Below, in pieces: positions 50,253-59,200 of a stretch of DNA of 64,000 bases. The stretch comes from CAIYQJ01 sp963717255 (GTDB taxonomy: Bacteria > Chloroflexota > Limnocylindria > Limnocylindrales > CSP1-4). Where the stretch lies: NCBI GenBank assembly GCA_963717255.1, contig CAVQVT010000007.1, positions 186,001-250,000 on the forward strand, in the 5' to 3' direction. The stretch's first letter is position 1. Each line of letters starts with the position of its first letter. Made by a program: the position numbers and the translations under genes. The notes below the pieces were generated by a model. That model did not search any database. It was not told where the DNA came from and worked only from the letters and a program-made list of their open reading frames with translations.

Positions 50253-51323
50253 CTAGAGGAGGCTCGTCGCCCAGTACCGCTCGGCGCCGCCCGGGATGCC
50301 GCCCAGGCGTCCGATCCGGTCAGCCTGCGCGCGGACGGCGTCGCCCATCGCGTCCACGCCGGTGAAGAGCCGGTCGATCTGGCTCTCGTATAGTGCGATG
50401 CCGCGGATCTTGCGCTCGATGACCTCGGATGTCGCCGCGTACTCGGGCGTCAGTCCCACGTCCGACGGGATCCCGGCGAGCGCGCCGGCGGGCAGGTCCT
50501 CGAGCCGCGCGAAGTCGGACCAGTACGCGTACGGGAAGTCCTCGTAGAAGGTGACCGCGCCCGCGTACCGGGGGCCCGGCATGATCCAGTCGGGACCGGC
50601 GGCGAGGAGGGCGACCCCGACCCGCCGCATGAGCTGGTGGTCCACGTGGCCGCCGACGCCGAGCGGGACGTAGACCTTCTGCGGCTCGAGGCGCGCGATC
50701 TCCGTCCGGAGGACCTCGACGGGCGCGGGGTCGTCCGTCCGCACATCGCCCAGCAGCTGCTCGTCGCCCTCATAGCCCCGGAAGACGGCGTCCGGGAGGT
50801 CAAGGAAGACGACCGATGCCTCGGCGAAGGCGGCGAACCGCTCGTCCTCCAGCCTCCGGGAGGCCATGACGTCTCCCGCCATCCGTGCCGCGACAAGCTC
50901 GTCCGTCAGGGCGGCCCCCTGCTGCGGGACGTCATCCGGGCCGGCGCCGGATCCCGCGTGGATGTCGGCCCGGCGGTACCACGACGCGCGCTGCCAGAAG
51001 CGCCGTGCGCTGGCGTCGGCGGCGGCCTGCGTGGCGGCGAGGCGGTCCTCGGTCGCGAGCCACGGGGCCGGCTCGCCCGCGACGGAGGACGGGTAGTCAC
51101 TGCCGATGTTCGCCCGATTGAACGCTTCGCTGTTCGGCCACACCGCCTTGGTGCCGAAGCCGAGCGCCTCCCGCTGATACCCGGTGAGCGATCCGCCCTG
51201 GTCCGTCCCGGAGAACACCGTGACGATCGTGACGTTCTGGCCCAGCTCGCGCAGGTTCGCGATGAGCCCGCCGCACGAGAGAGCCACGTCGTCGGGGTGC
51301 GGGGCGACGAAGACATGGGTCAT
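50253..51323 (-). CDS. PIG-L family LmbE-like deacetylase
   Basis: A 356-residue zinc deacetylase of the LmbE/MshB/PIG-L family. Zinc ligands are visible in FVAPHPDDVALSCGG at the N-terminus and GVGGHVDHQLMRR near residue 235. Family members remove acetyl groups from GlcNAc moieties of glycolipids or mycothiol precursors, which fits the glycan cluster. The ATG at 51323 follows a TATACT hexamer by 9 bases. Confidence 0.92.
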   Translation of the reverse strand: MTHVFVAPHPDDVALSCGGLIANLRELGQNVTIVTVFSGTDQGGSLTGYQREALGFGTKAVWPNSEAFNRANIGSDYPSSVAGEPAPWLATEDRLAATQAAADASARRFWQRASWYRRADIHAGSGAGPDDVPQQGAALTDELVAARMAGDVMASRRLEDERFAAFAEASVVFLDLPDAVFRGYEGDEQLLGDVRTDDPAPVEVLRTEIARLEPQKVYVPLGVGGHVDHQLMRRVGVALLAAGPDWIMPGPRYAGAVTFYEDFPYAYWSDFARLEDLPAGALAGIPSDVGLTPEYAATSEVIERKIRGIALYESQIDRLFTGVDAMGDAVRAQADRIGRLGGIPGGAERYWATSLL

Positions 51324-51332
51324 GGCCCGGCG

Positions 51333-51338
51333 AGTATA
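51333..51338 (-). promoter_or_regulatory. -10 element (TATACT) for PIG-L gene
   Basis: A consensus TATACT on the minus strand, 9 bases before the ATG at 51323. Confidence 0.5.
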
Positions 51339-51354
51339 CCGGCGCCCGTCAGGG

Positions 51355-51382
51355 CCGGACGACCGTGACGGGCGCCGTCCGG
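51355..51382 (-). terminator. Hairpin after the hypothetical membrane protein gene
   Basis: CCGGACG and CGTCCGG form a 7-base stem, 5 bases past the stop at 51387 and just upstream of the PIG-L promoter. Confidence 0.4.
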
Positions 51383-51386
51383 CGGG

Positions 51387-52208
51387 TCAGGAGGGCGACG
51401 GCGACGGCGTCGGTGCGCTCTCGGACGGGACGGCGCTCGGGGATCCCGACGGCGCCACCGACGGGGCCACGGACGGGGCGGCCGTCGGCGACGCAGACGG
51501 CGGGATCACATCCAGCGAGAACGACGGTTCGACGGAGGGCGCCGCCGTCACGGCCGGGGTCGGGGTGGCCTGCGGCACCGGGGTGACGACGCCGCCGTGG
51601 CCGAAGAAGACCGCGTAGAGCGCGATCACCACGAACACCGCCACGGAGACGCCCACGAAGACCATCGAGATCCGGTCGTCCACGTGGAGGCCCGTTTCCG
51701 CGGCCTTGGCCGCGGGCGCCTGGGCGCCCTTCGCAGGGCCGCCCTTCGCCGGAGGCCCGCCGGCCGGCTTCTTCGGGGCGCCGCCGGCGGCACCGGAGGC
51801 TCCGGCGACAGCTGCGGCCGCTCCCGCTGCCACGACCGCCGCCTCTGCGGCCTCGTCGCCCTCGGGCTCCTCGTCCGTCTCGTCCGCGTCCCCGTCGCCT
51901 TCGACCGCCTCGTCGTCCGCCACGTCGTCCTCGAGGTCCGCGTCCGCCTCGACCGGCACGGCCGCGGACGCGGGCTCTTCGACCGCGGTGATGGCCTGTT
52001 CGCTCTCCGCGATCGCCGTCCCGGTGGACTCGGCCACCTCCTCGCCGGCTTCCGCGCGATCCGCGGCCGTCCCCGCCCCGGCGTCGACCGCCTGCAGGCC
52101 CTCGTCCGCAGACCCCGCCTGCGCCGCAGCCTCGTCGAGAGGCTGCGCGTCCGGCGAGCCCTGCGTGTCGTGCTCCGTCATCCCGTCGTCTTGCTCCATG
52201 TCGGCCAT
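51387..52208 (-). CDS. Acidic, Ala-rich single-pass membrane protein, unknown
   Basis: A 273-residue protein of low complexity. Residues 1-120 are Glu/Asp/Ala-rich, 130-175 Gly/Pro/Lys-rich, one transmembrane helix spans about 183-203 (MVFVGVSVAVFVVIALYAVFF), and the outside tail is Pro/Ser/Thr-rich with PSVAPSVAPS repeats, a likely site of glycosylation or wall spanning. No domain is recognised. The architecture resembles the protein at 13479-14027. ATG at 52199 is an alternative start. Confidence 0.65.
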   Translation of the reverse strand: MADMEQDDGMTEHDTQGSPDAQPLDEAAAQAGSADEGLQAVDAGAGTAADRAEAGEEVAESTGTAIAESEQAITAVEEPASAAVPVEADADLEDDVADDEAVEGDGDADETDEEPEGDEAAEAAVVAAGAAAAVAGASGAAGGAPKKPAGGPPAKGGPAKGAQAPAAKAAETGLHVDDRISMVFVGVSVAVFVVIALYAVFFGHGGVVTPVPQATPTPAVTAAPSVEPSFSLDVIPPSASPTAAPSVAPSVAPSGSPSAVPSESAPTPSPSPS

Positions 52209-52331
52209 GGGCGGCCGGTGGACCCTCGTGGTCTGCTGGTGTCACGGTCCGTGGGCACACGAAGACCGCGCCGAAGCCTCACGGCTCGCGCCAGTGTACC
52301 CAACGCGGCGCCGGCGCGACGAAGGTGACCG

Positions 52332-54335
52332 TCACGCGTCACGGACGGCCCGCGTGAAGAGGCCCGCGACGCCGGTCGCCGCCGTGATCACACCGGAGAC
52401 GACGAGAACGGTCGAGACCCCCGTCCCGGCCGCCAGGAGGCCCGCTCCCGCCATCGCCGCGCTCATCGACGCAGTCACCAGCGCGAAGCGGAAGCTCACG
52501 ACCCGCCCGATCAGGTCGGCCGGGGTCCGCTCCTGGAAGAGCGTCTGGCTGGGGATGACGTACACCATGTTCGCGATGCCGCACCCCGCCATGAGCCCGA
52601 TGGCGAGGGGCACGTTGCCGGTGAGACCCAGGCCCGCGACGCACGCTCCATAGAGCGCGAACCCCACGATGACCATGCGTCCGCGCGCCAGCCGCATCCC
52701 GATCAGGCCGACCACGAAACCGCCCACGATGTTCCCGACGCCGACCGCCGTCTCCAGCAGCGCATACGCGGTCGAGGCGTCCAGCCGGCCGAGGTCGAGC
52801 ACCTCCGCGGCATAGACGGGCGTGAGCGCGATCGTGGTGCCCACGCTCACCTGGGCGATCACGCCCTGCAACGTGTTCGCCAGGAGCACCGACTCGCCCC
52901 GCAGGAAGCGCCAGCCCTCCCGGAGGTCGTCGACCACCCCGCGGAGCCCTGTCCCGGCGCGACCGATCGTGCGCACCACCGGCGGCACGGCCATCGTCGC
53001 GATGAGGAGCGCCGATGCGACGTAGGTGAGGGCGTCCAGCCAGAAGGCGAGGGCGAGCGCGCCGCCGAGGAAGCTGACGAACAGGCCCGCGATCGGGTAC
53101 CCGATGACGTCGGCGAGCGTCTCGCCGATCCACGTCGCCGAGTTCGCCGTCACGAGCTCGTCGCCCCGCACGATCCGCGGGATCACCGCCGTCCGGGCCG
53201 GCCGGAAGAAGATCGTCACGCTCGTCACGGCGAAGACCAGCGGGTACACGAGCAGCACGTTCACCGTGGCCGCCACGGGGATGAGCAGCACCGCCGCGGC
53301 CCGGAGCAGGTCGCTCACGACCATCACCTCACGGTGGTCCCATCGGTCGACGAAGGCACCCGCGATCGGGCCGAGCAACAGGTTCGGCAGGAACGCCGCG
53401 ACGAAGACCGCGCTGACCGCGACAGGCGATCCCGTCAGCCCGAGAACGAGGAAGACGACCGCGATCTGGTTGACCCGGTCGCCGAAGAAGCTGATCAGTT
53501 GGCCGACCCACAGCGCCGAGAAGTCGCCGTTGAGCGTGAGACGGACGTACGGGTGACCGAGCACGCGCCGTCCGAACGACGGCGGTACCGCGACCGGCGC
53601 GGACACGGCGGGTGCGGCGCCAAGCCCCCCGAGCATCGCCCGGCGCTGCATCGTCGCCACGTCGCCCATCTCGGCGAGGCCCGCGCCCATCGTCCCGCCC
53701 CGCGGCCGGGGCTGCCGCGGGTCACCTCGGCTCGGCTCCGTGCCGGCCGGGACGCGACCGGCGACGGGCTCCTCCTGCTCCATCCATGCCGGCCACCCGA
53801 GCACGGCGGCAAGGACGAACATCGCGAGGCCCGCGTACAGGAACACGTCCCCGATCGAGGCGACGTTCCGGACGAACGGGAGCGGGATCGGGACGACGTC
53901 CGACAGAGGCCCCAGGTGGAGCAGGAAGGAGGCGTCGAGCGGAGCAGGCAGCAGGATGTGCAGCGCTGTGTTGACGTCCTGGACTGTGAACCCGGCGGCG
54001 AGGAGGCTCGGCTCCCAGATCGGCATCCGACCGGCGTTCCAGAGGATGACGATCCCGTTGCTCAGGACACCGACGAGCGCGAGCAGGAACCCGGGGTACC
54101 GCCGGTTGGACGCCAGCCCCACGAAGAGGAAGCCGTAGGAGACCGTCAGCAGCGCGATGCGGAGCGGATTCGGGAGGGACAGCCCGGCACCCACCCCGAC
54201 CTCCAGCACCACGCGCAGCGCCAGAGCGATGAAGATGAGCCAGACGAACCGGAGGCGGATGAACGCCAGGTTCCACAGCGAGCCACCGGCCAAGAGGCCG
54301 GCCACCAGCCCGACGACGATGGCCCCGGCGAGCAC
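52332..54335 (-). CDS. DUF5317 domain fused to MFS transporter
   Basis: A 667-residue membrane protein. Residues 1-185 match DUF5317, a five- or six-helix unit usually encoded alone (RYPGFLLALVGVLSNGIVILWNAGRMP is the core). After a linker of about 60 residues, residues 250-665 are a 12-helix MFS permease of the MFS_3/enterobactin-exporter type (FSALWVGQLISFFGDRVNQIAVVFLVL, DRWDHREVMVVSDLLRAAAV). Substrate unknown. GTG at 54335 lies 3 bases after the HD-GYP stop, so the two are co-expressed. Confidence 0.85.
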   Translation of the reverse strand: MLAGAIVVGLVAGLLAGGSLWNLAFIRLRFVWLIFIALALRVVLEVGVGAGLSLPNPLRIALLTVSYGFLFVGLASNRRYPGFLLALVGVLSNGIVILWNAGRMPIWEPSLLAAGFTVQDVNTALHILLPAPLDASFLLHLGPLSDVVPIPLPFVRNVASIGDVFLYAGLAMFVLAAVLGWPAWMEQEEPVAGRVPAGTEPSRGDPRQPRPRGGTMGAGLAEMGDVATMQRRAMLGGLGAAPAVSAPVAVPPSFGRRVLGHPYVRLTLNGDFSALWVGQLISFFGDRVNQIAVVFLVLGLTGSPVAVSAVFVAAFLPNLLLGPIAGAFVDRWDHREVMVVSDLLRAAAVLLIPVAATVNVLLVYPLVFAVTSVTIFFRPARTAVIPRIVRGDELVTANSATWIGETLADVIGYPIAGLFVSFLGGALALAFWLDALTYVASALLIATMAVPPVVRTIGRAGTGLRGVVDDLREGWRFLRGESVLLANTLQGVIAQVSVGTTIALTPVYAAEVLDLGRLDASTAYALLETAVGVGNIVGGFVVGLIGMRLARGRMVIVGFALYGACVAGLGLTGNVPLAIGLMAGCGIANMVYVIPSQTLFQERTPADLIGRVVSFRFALVTASMSAAMAGAGLLAAGTGVSTVLVVSGVITAATGVAGLFTRAVRDA

Positions 54336-54338
54336 CCT

Positions 54339-55748
54339 CTAGGAGTTCTCTGCCGGTGAGCTCGGCTCGGCCGAGGTCGTCGCCGTCGCCAGCCGGTCGG
54401 CCATGTCACGCAGGAGCGGGACCGGGTGGACGTCGTTGGGGCGCGCCGGATCGGGCACGTCGCGGACCCACTCCGTCTTCGCGAACGCCTCGACCATCTG
54501 CGGGTCGAACTGGATGCCCGCGAACCGACGCAACTCGGACAGGGCCTCGGTCCGAGTGAGCGGAGTCATCCGGTACGGACGGGCGGCCGTCATCGCCTCG
54601 AACGCGTCCGCCACTGCGAGGATCCGTGCCAGCTCCGGGATCTCCATGCCCACAAGCCGGCCCGGGTAGCCCGAGCCGTTGAACCACTCGTGGTGGTGGA
54701 GGATCAGCGGAACGACCGGGGCAAGCTTCGTCACGGGCCCGATGATGTTCGCCCCCATCACCGGATGCGCGTTCATGAGCGCCCGCTCCTCCTTCGTGAG
54801 CCGGTCCGGCTTGAGGAGCACGGCATCCGGCACCCCGATCTTGCCGACGTCGTGGAGAAGCCCACCCCACTCCAGAGCATCGAGATCGGCCGTCGACACC
54901 TTCCGGATCCGCCCGATGTCCACCGACATCGTCATCACGCGCCGGCTGTGGTTCGACGTGAACTTGTCGCGCGCGTCCACCGCCTCCGCGAGGGCCCCGA
55001 TCGTCTGCGTGAACATCTCGCGCATCTCGACGAACCGGTGGTACGCGACCCGGGTCGTGTAGAGGGGGATCGTGAAGAGGATGGCCGCCCACCACGCGAT
55101 CTCCACGTAGATCTGGGCCATCAGCCAAGCCAGGGGCGACAGAGTCAGCATGTCGGCGTACAGCGTGGAGTTGCCCCGAACCACCTCGCTGAGCCGGCTC
55201 CCCGTACGGAGGGCGACAGATACGCTCGCCAGAAGGAGGTTCAGCACCAAGTACAGCGAGGCGCCGATTACCGCGCCGACGAAATCCTGGACCCACTGCT
55301 CCGGGCCCGCGCCTAGCACGCGTTGAGCGGCCGCGATGACTGCGCCACCGACAATCGCCGGCAGCACCACCCCGGCGTGATTGGCGAGTGTGCCGTACCA
55401 CGGGACATCGCCCCGAAGCTCGCGAATCTCCGTGACACCGATCAGCGCGACCCAGCCCGCAGCCGTGGGGCCGCCAAGGATCATCGCGACGACAATTGGC
55501 GCACTGGCGACCGTTACCACGGTCCCCGTTGGCAGTTGAACGGGAAGCGCGCCAAGGACGAGCGTAATGAAGGTCCAGAGCGCGACGCCGACCAGGGGCC
55601 CCAAGGAAGCAAGCGGGTCGGAGCCAGCCATTCCCACGGGGGAGATCCGAGGATCGACAGGAATCAAGAGGCTCGTGGCGACCAGCGCGAACGCGCTGAC
55701 GCTCACGAGCCCCGCGATGTAGGCCTTGAGGGTAAGAGACACGACCAC
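54339..55748 (-). CDS. Membrane-anchored HD-GYP phosphodiesterase
   Basis: A 469-residue protein. Residues 8-245 are a membrane sensor with about seven helices; residues 255-420 form the HD-GYP domain with intact ligands: NHSRRV, LLHDVGKIGVPD, HP(V)MGANII, LHHHEWFNGSGYPG and ADAFEAMTAARPYR. It should hydrolyse cyclic di-GMP. GTG at 55748 is used; GTG at 55742 has GGAG at better spacing. The N-terminal half is lower in GC than the rest of the gene. It is preceded by a compact unit of tiny ORFs. Confidence 0.9.
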   Translation of the reverse strand: MVVSLTLKAYIAGLVSVSAFALVATSLLIPVDPRISPVGMAGSDPLASLGPLVGVALWTFITLVLGALPVQLPTGTVVTVASAPIVVAMILGGPTAAGWVALIGVTEIRELRGDVPWYGTLANHAGVVLPAIVGGAVIAAAQRVLGAGPEQWVQDFVGAVIGASLYLVLNLLLASVSVALRTGSRLSEVVRGNSTLYADMLTLSPLAWLMAQIYVEIAWWAAILFTIPLYTTRVAYHRFVEMREMFTQTIGALAEAVDARDKFTSNHSRRVMTMSVDIGRIRKVSTADLDALEWGGLLHDVGKIGVPDAVLLKPDRLTKEERALMNAHPVMGANIIGPVTKLAPVVPLILHHHEWFNGSGYPGRLVGMEIPELARILAVADAFEAMTAARPYRMTPLTRTEALSELRRFAGIQFDPQMVEAFAKTEWVRDVPDPARPNDVHPVPLLRDMADRLATATTSAEPSSPAENS

Positions 55749-55819
55749 CCGCTCCGCCTGCGGTGAAGCACCTCCGAGAGACTAACTCCCGCGCGCCACC
55801 ACCGAAGGGGTGGAAGTAC

Positions 55820-55909
55820 CTAGAAACCCTTCAGAGAGGCCCCACCAGCGAGCGCGGCCGCAGCGACCACGCTCATGGCCGTGATGAGGCGCAGGATCCT
55901 GACTCGCAT
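55820..55909 (-). CDS. Small 29-residue hydrophobic peptide, unknown
   Basis: MRVRILRLITAMSVVAAAAL... : three Arg in the first eight residues, then a hydrophobic stretch and the end ASLKGF, like a signal peptide or an exported pheromone precursor. AAAGGA lies 7 bases before the ATG. It is the last of three tiny frames between the BTAD-type regulator and the HD-GYP gene, on the same strand as both. No homologue is recognised; coding is not proven. Confidence 0.45.
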   Translation of the reverse strand: MRVRILRLITAMSVVAAAALAGGASLKGF

Positions 55910-55935
55910 CTTTCGATCCTTTGCCGCTCCCTGGC

Positions 55936-55968
55936 CTACCAGCCCTTTGCGTAGGACTCGACGTACAC
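55936..55968 (-). CDS. Possible 10-residue peptide ORF
   Basis: GTG start, then YVESYAKGW and TAG. A perfect AGGAGG lies 7-8 bases before the GTG, which is what makes this tiny frame worth listing. An overlapping 64-codon frame from 55976 starts inside the Shine-Dalgarno and is less likely. Confidence 0.3.
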   Translation of the reverse strand: MYVESYAKGW

Positions 55969-55987
55969 GCTCGCACCTCCTGCGGCC

Positions 55988-56034
55988 TCCTGTCCGAAGA
56001 ACAGGAAACCGACCTGACTCGGGGTCGGTCGGTT
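55988..56034 (-). promoter_or_regulatory. Two adjacent hairpins in the leader of the small-ORF unit
   Basis: On the minus strand AACCGACC pairs perfectly with GGTCGGTT (56007-56034, 12-base loop). Directly after it TCCTGT pairs with ACAGGA (55988-56006), with a UUCG-type loop. The Shine-Dalgarno of the 10-residue frame follows 6 bases later, so folding could control access to it. No known riboswitch family was matched. Confidence 0.45.
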
Positions 56035-56056
56035 GCACTAGTCGCTCTGCCCTTCC

Positions 56057-56107
56057 CTAAGTGCCCAGTTCAGCAAGGGCTTCGAAGCGTCCGAGCGTTT
56101 CTACCAT
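56057..56107 (-). CDS. Possible 16-residue leader peptide ORF
   Basis: ATG at 56107, MVETLGRFEALAELGT, TAG. It is the first frame downstream of the predicted promoter, about 29 bases from the expected transcription start, without a clear Shine-Dalgarno site. It may be a leader peptide for the hairpins that follow. Coding is unproven. Confidence 0.25.
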   Translation of the reverse strand: MVETLGRFEALAELGT

Positions 56108-56115
56108 CGCCCACT

Positions 56116-56129
56116 AGTACCTGAGTACC
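56116..56129 (-). repeat. Direct repeat GGTACT-CA-GGTACT
   Basis: Two exact copies of GGTACT (minus strand), 8 bases apart, just downstream of the predicted promoter. Direct repeats are the usual target form for SARP/BTAD-type wHTH proteins, though those normally have 11-base or 22-base spacing. This could be an operator for the adjacent regulator. Confidence 0.35.
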
Positions 56130-56142
56130 AGTCAGCGGCAGG

Positions 56143-56172
56143 ACTATAGGACCCCCTCTCTGGGGGGGTCAA
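56143..56172 (-). promoter_or_regulatory. Promoter (TTGACC-18-TATAGT) with palindrome in spacer
   Basis: On the minus strand -35 TTGACC (56167-56172) and -10 TATAGT (56143-56148) are 18 bases apart. The spacer region contains the palindrome GACCCCC...GGGGGTC (56150-56170), which could be an operator or, as RNA, a terminator for the regulator gene that ends at 56238. Confidence 0.55.
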
Positions 56173-56237
56173 TACGTATGCGTGCCTATGGTCCCTCGCC
56201 CGGCGGGGCGTGCGCGGCCCGAACACCCTCGCGCTGA

Positions 56238-59200
56238 TCAGAGATCGCTCAGCGGAGGCACCTCCGCACCGTACTCAGATCTCTGGACCGCCGCGTATCG
56301 ACCGTACAGTTCGGCGGCCGCAGCGTGAGCACCTGCCGACTTGTAGAGGCGGATCAGGGCGACTTCGACTGCATCAGCGCCGTCGTCTACATCGACTACA
56401 GCTCGCGCGAGGTCGATGGCGGCCGCGAAGTCCCCGGCCGCCGTGCGCTCCGCGATTGCTCGCTCCATAGCCTCAAGGTACTGAGAATGGAGGGAGTCTC
56501 GGTACAGGCCCGCCCACTCCTCGTATGTGAAGTCGAGCGCGAAGCGGGCGCGGTAGGCACCGGCAAGCGCCAAGACCGCTGCGTTGTCCCCTTGTCTGGC
56601 GAGCCGGATCAAGGTCCCGCACTCGCGGCTCCGGCTCCCGACCAGGTCCTTGTCCAGCCAGACCATCTCGGTGTCGCTCTGAACGTACCCGGCCGACGTG
56701 TCGTCGGAGTACATAGGCTCAAACACGCGCCGCAGGAAGTAGACGGTCTGATTGAGCGAGTTAGACCCAAGTTCGGGATCGAGATCGGGCCACAGCGCTT
56801 CGAGCGTCTGCTCGCGCGTTGCCGCTAGATCAGGCCTAGTGACGAGGTAGCACAGGAGTGCAAGGACCTTGCGCCTGAGACTCGTCCCCGCAATCGCTCG
56901 CCGTCCGACGATGACTTCGACCGGCCCTTGGTCCTCCACGAAGACGCGCGGGGCTAAACGGCGCGCGAGGGTGCGGCCGAGCTCCGCGCCCTGACCACGG
57001 GCTCCTAGGCGCCGCGCGACGGCGCGAAGGCGCGCGACGTCGTCGTGCTCCCCGATCCTGTCCAGCCAGAGCGCGGCTGGCAGGGTGCCGGCGTCAACGC
57101 GTCCGTCGAGAACGCTGCGGAGAGCCCCGCGCCACCGGCGCTCGAAGCCCGAAGCTGCATGTTCGAGTTGGTCGAGAGTATCGGTGGCGAGACGCCCAAG
57201 GTTCGCGGCCACGACGTCGGACACAAGGCACAAGAGACCCGGATCACCGTCGGCTAGGCGGACGATGGTTCGCTGCATCTCGGAGCTGTCGCCACAAAGC
57301 CCGGCGATTGCCTCGGCGTACCGTGCCCAGAAGAGCGCGCCCGAAGCGCGTCCTCTGGCCGCGGCCTCAAGCGCCTGGGCCTTCGCGTCGGGGCGACCTT
57401 CGGCAGCCGCGATGTGGACGCGAATCGCCGCGATGCGGCTCCGGGCCCCTGGGAACGGCATGAACTGGTCGTCATCGACGCGCCCGAGCATCGCCCCTGC
57501 ATCGACGACTCGGCCCGCCCGAAGCAGATTGTGCGACGCGACCATCCAAACGGAGTTGGCGGCGGGTCTCGGCAGGGAGTCCGCGTGCCGCAGAAGCCCA
57601 TCCAGCAACTCGACCGCACCCGCTGGGTCGCGGTACGCGCCCGTGACATCCGCGGCTTCGAGCACTACGTCTATGCCGGTAGGGTCTGAAACCCCGGCCA
57701 GCGCCCAGTCGAGATCAGCTTGCGACTCATCCGATCTGCCGAGGTGCGCCAGCACCGTGGCTCGCACGACGCGGGCGTTCGATGCCTCTGAGCGGCTATC
57801 TGGGTCGAGCGTGTCAACCGACTCCCCGGCGACCTCGAGGGCGCGCCCTAGGTCACCGTGGGCCAAGAGGGCGTACGCGAGGTTCAACAGCGAAATCCCC
57901 CGGAAGCGTGCTGCCTCGGCGGGCGAGTGGAGACCAGCGAGGGACTCGAAACGCTCGATGACGTCAACGACGGACCTGGACTGCGACGACTCAAGAAGTG
58001 CGATCATTGCCGCGGCCATCGAGTCCAGCTCGGCATCCGCACCTTCGTTTGACAGCGCCGCGGCGGTCTCAAGCGCCGCCACCACGTCGCCGTGGTTGAG
58101 GTTGACGGTCATCAGGTTCGCGAGGGCGAGGTGGCGGTCGGGGCCGGTGCTGTCGAGAGCCGCGACGGCGCGTTCCGCGCGGCGGACAGCGTCGTCGATG
58201 CGGCCGCTTCGGAGCTCGCGGCGCGAGAGCACGATGTCGAACCAGGGGGTCTCGTCCGCGTCCGGGAATCGGTTGATGTAGCTCTCCGCGAAGGAGTAGT
58301 CGCCCGAGGCCATGATCGACCGGGTCGCGTCGACCAGGACCCGGTGCAGGTCCGCGCCGTCGTCCGCCTCGGCGTAGTGGTGGGCGGCTCGGCGCCAGTC
58401 GGTGGCCTCCGCGGCGGCGGCGATCCGCCGGTGGATGTCCCGGACCGCGGCGGCGCCGATCTCGCGGGCGAGTCGGGCCGTCAGGAACTGTCGCACGAGC
58501 GGGTGGTACTGCGCTCCCGTCCGCCCGGCCCGACCGCGCCCGGCGGACAGCAGGCCCACGCGTTCCGCCTGCTGGATCGACGCCTCGGCCGTCGCGCGGT
58601 CGACCTCGGCCGCCACTGCGCTCAGCGCGACCTCGACGTCGACGAGCAGGGCGGTCCGCATGAGGAACGACTGGAGGGCGGCGTCCAGGTCGCCCACGAC
58701 CTCCTCCGCGAGGTAGTCGTACAGCGGCCCCTCCGCCGCGGACATCTCGCGGATGAATCGGCGCACCTCGGCGTCCGAGCGGTCACGGATCGCGGCGCGG
58801 ACGAGGTTGAGCGAGGCGATCCAGCCGTCTGTGCGCCTCTCGAGGGCCGCCAGGGAGTCCCGATCGAGCGGTCGTTTGTAGGTCTCGCGGAACAGCGTCT
58901 CCGTCTCGGCGTGATCGAAGCGCAGGTCTTCGGCCGTCAGCTCCGCGACCTCGCCGTGCGTCCGCAAGCGGGACAGGCCGACCGGGGGCCGGCGGCGCCC
59001 CGACAGGACGATCGTGGTCCGGTCCGGTGCGCGCGCGACGATCTCGCGCAGAGCTCGCTGGACCTCCGGTGCCCGCTCGAGCGACTGGACGTCGTCGAAG
59101 ACGAGGACGGTGGGCCGGTCCGCGAGGCCTGCCATCTCCCGGACGATCGTGTCGACGAGCACGCTCGCCGGTGTCGCGAGCGTGCCGATCTCCCGGAGGA

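Noticed and set aside
55782..55976. A 64-codon minus-strand frame over the small-ORF unit
   Set aside because: Its GTG lies inside the AGGAGG Shine-Dalgarno of the 10-codon frame, and its product is a low-complexity Ser/Arg/Gly string without features.
55820..55980. A GEMM (cyclic di-GMP-I) riboswitch upstream of the HD-GYP gene
   Set aside because: GGCAAA, GAAA and ACGCAAAGG occur in this stretch, but in the wrong order and without the paired stems of the GEMM consensus.
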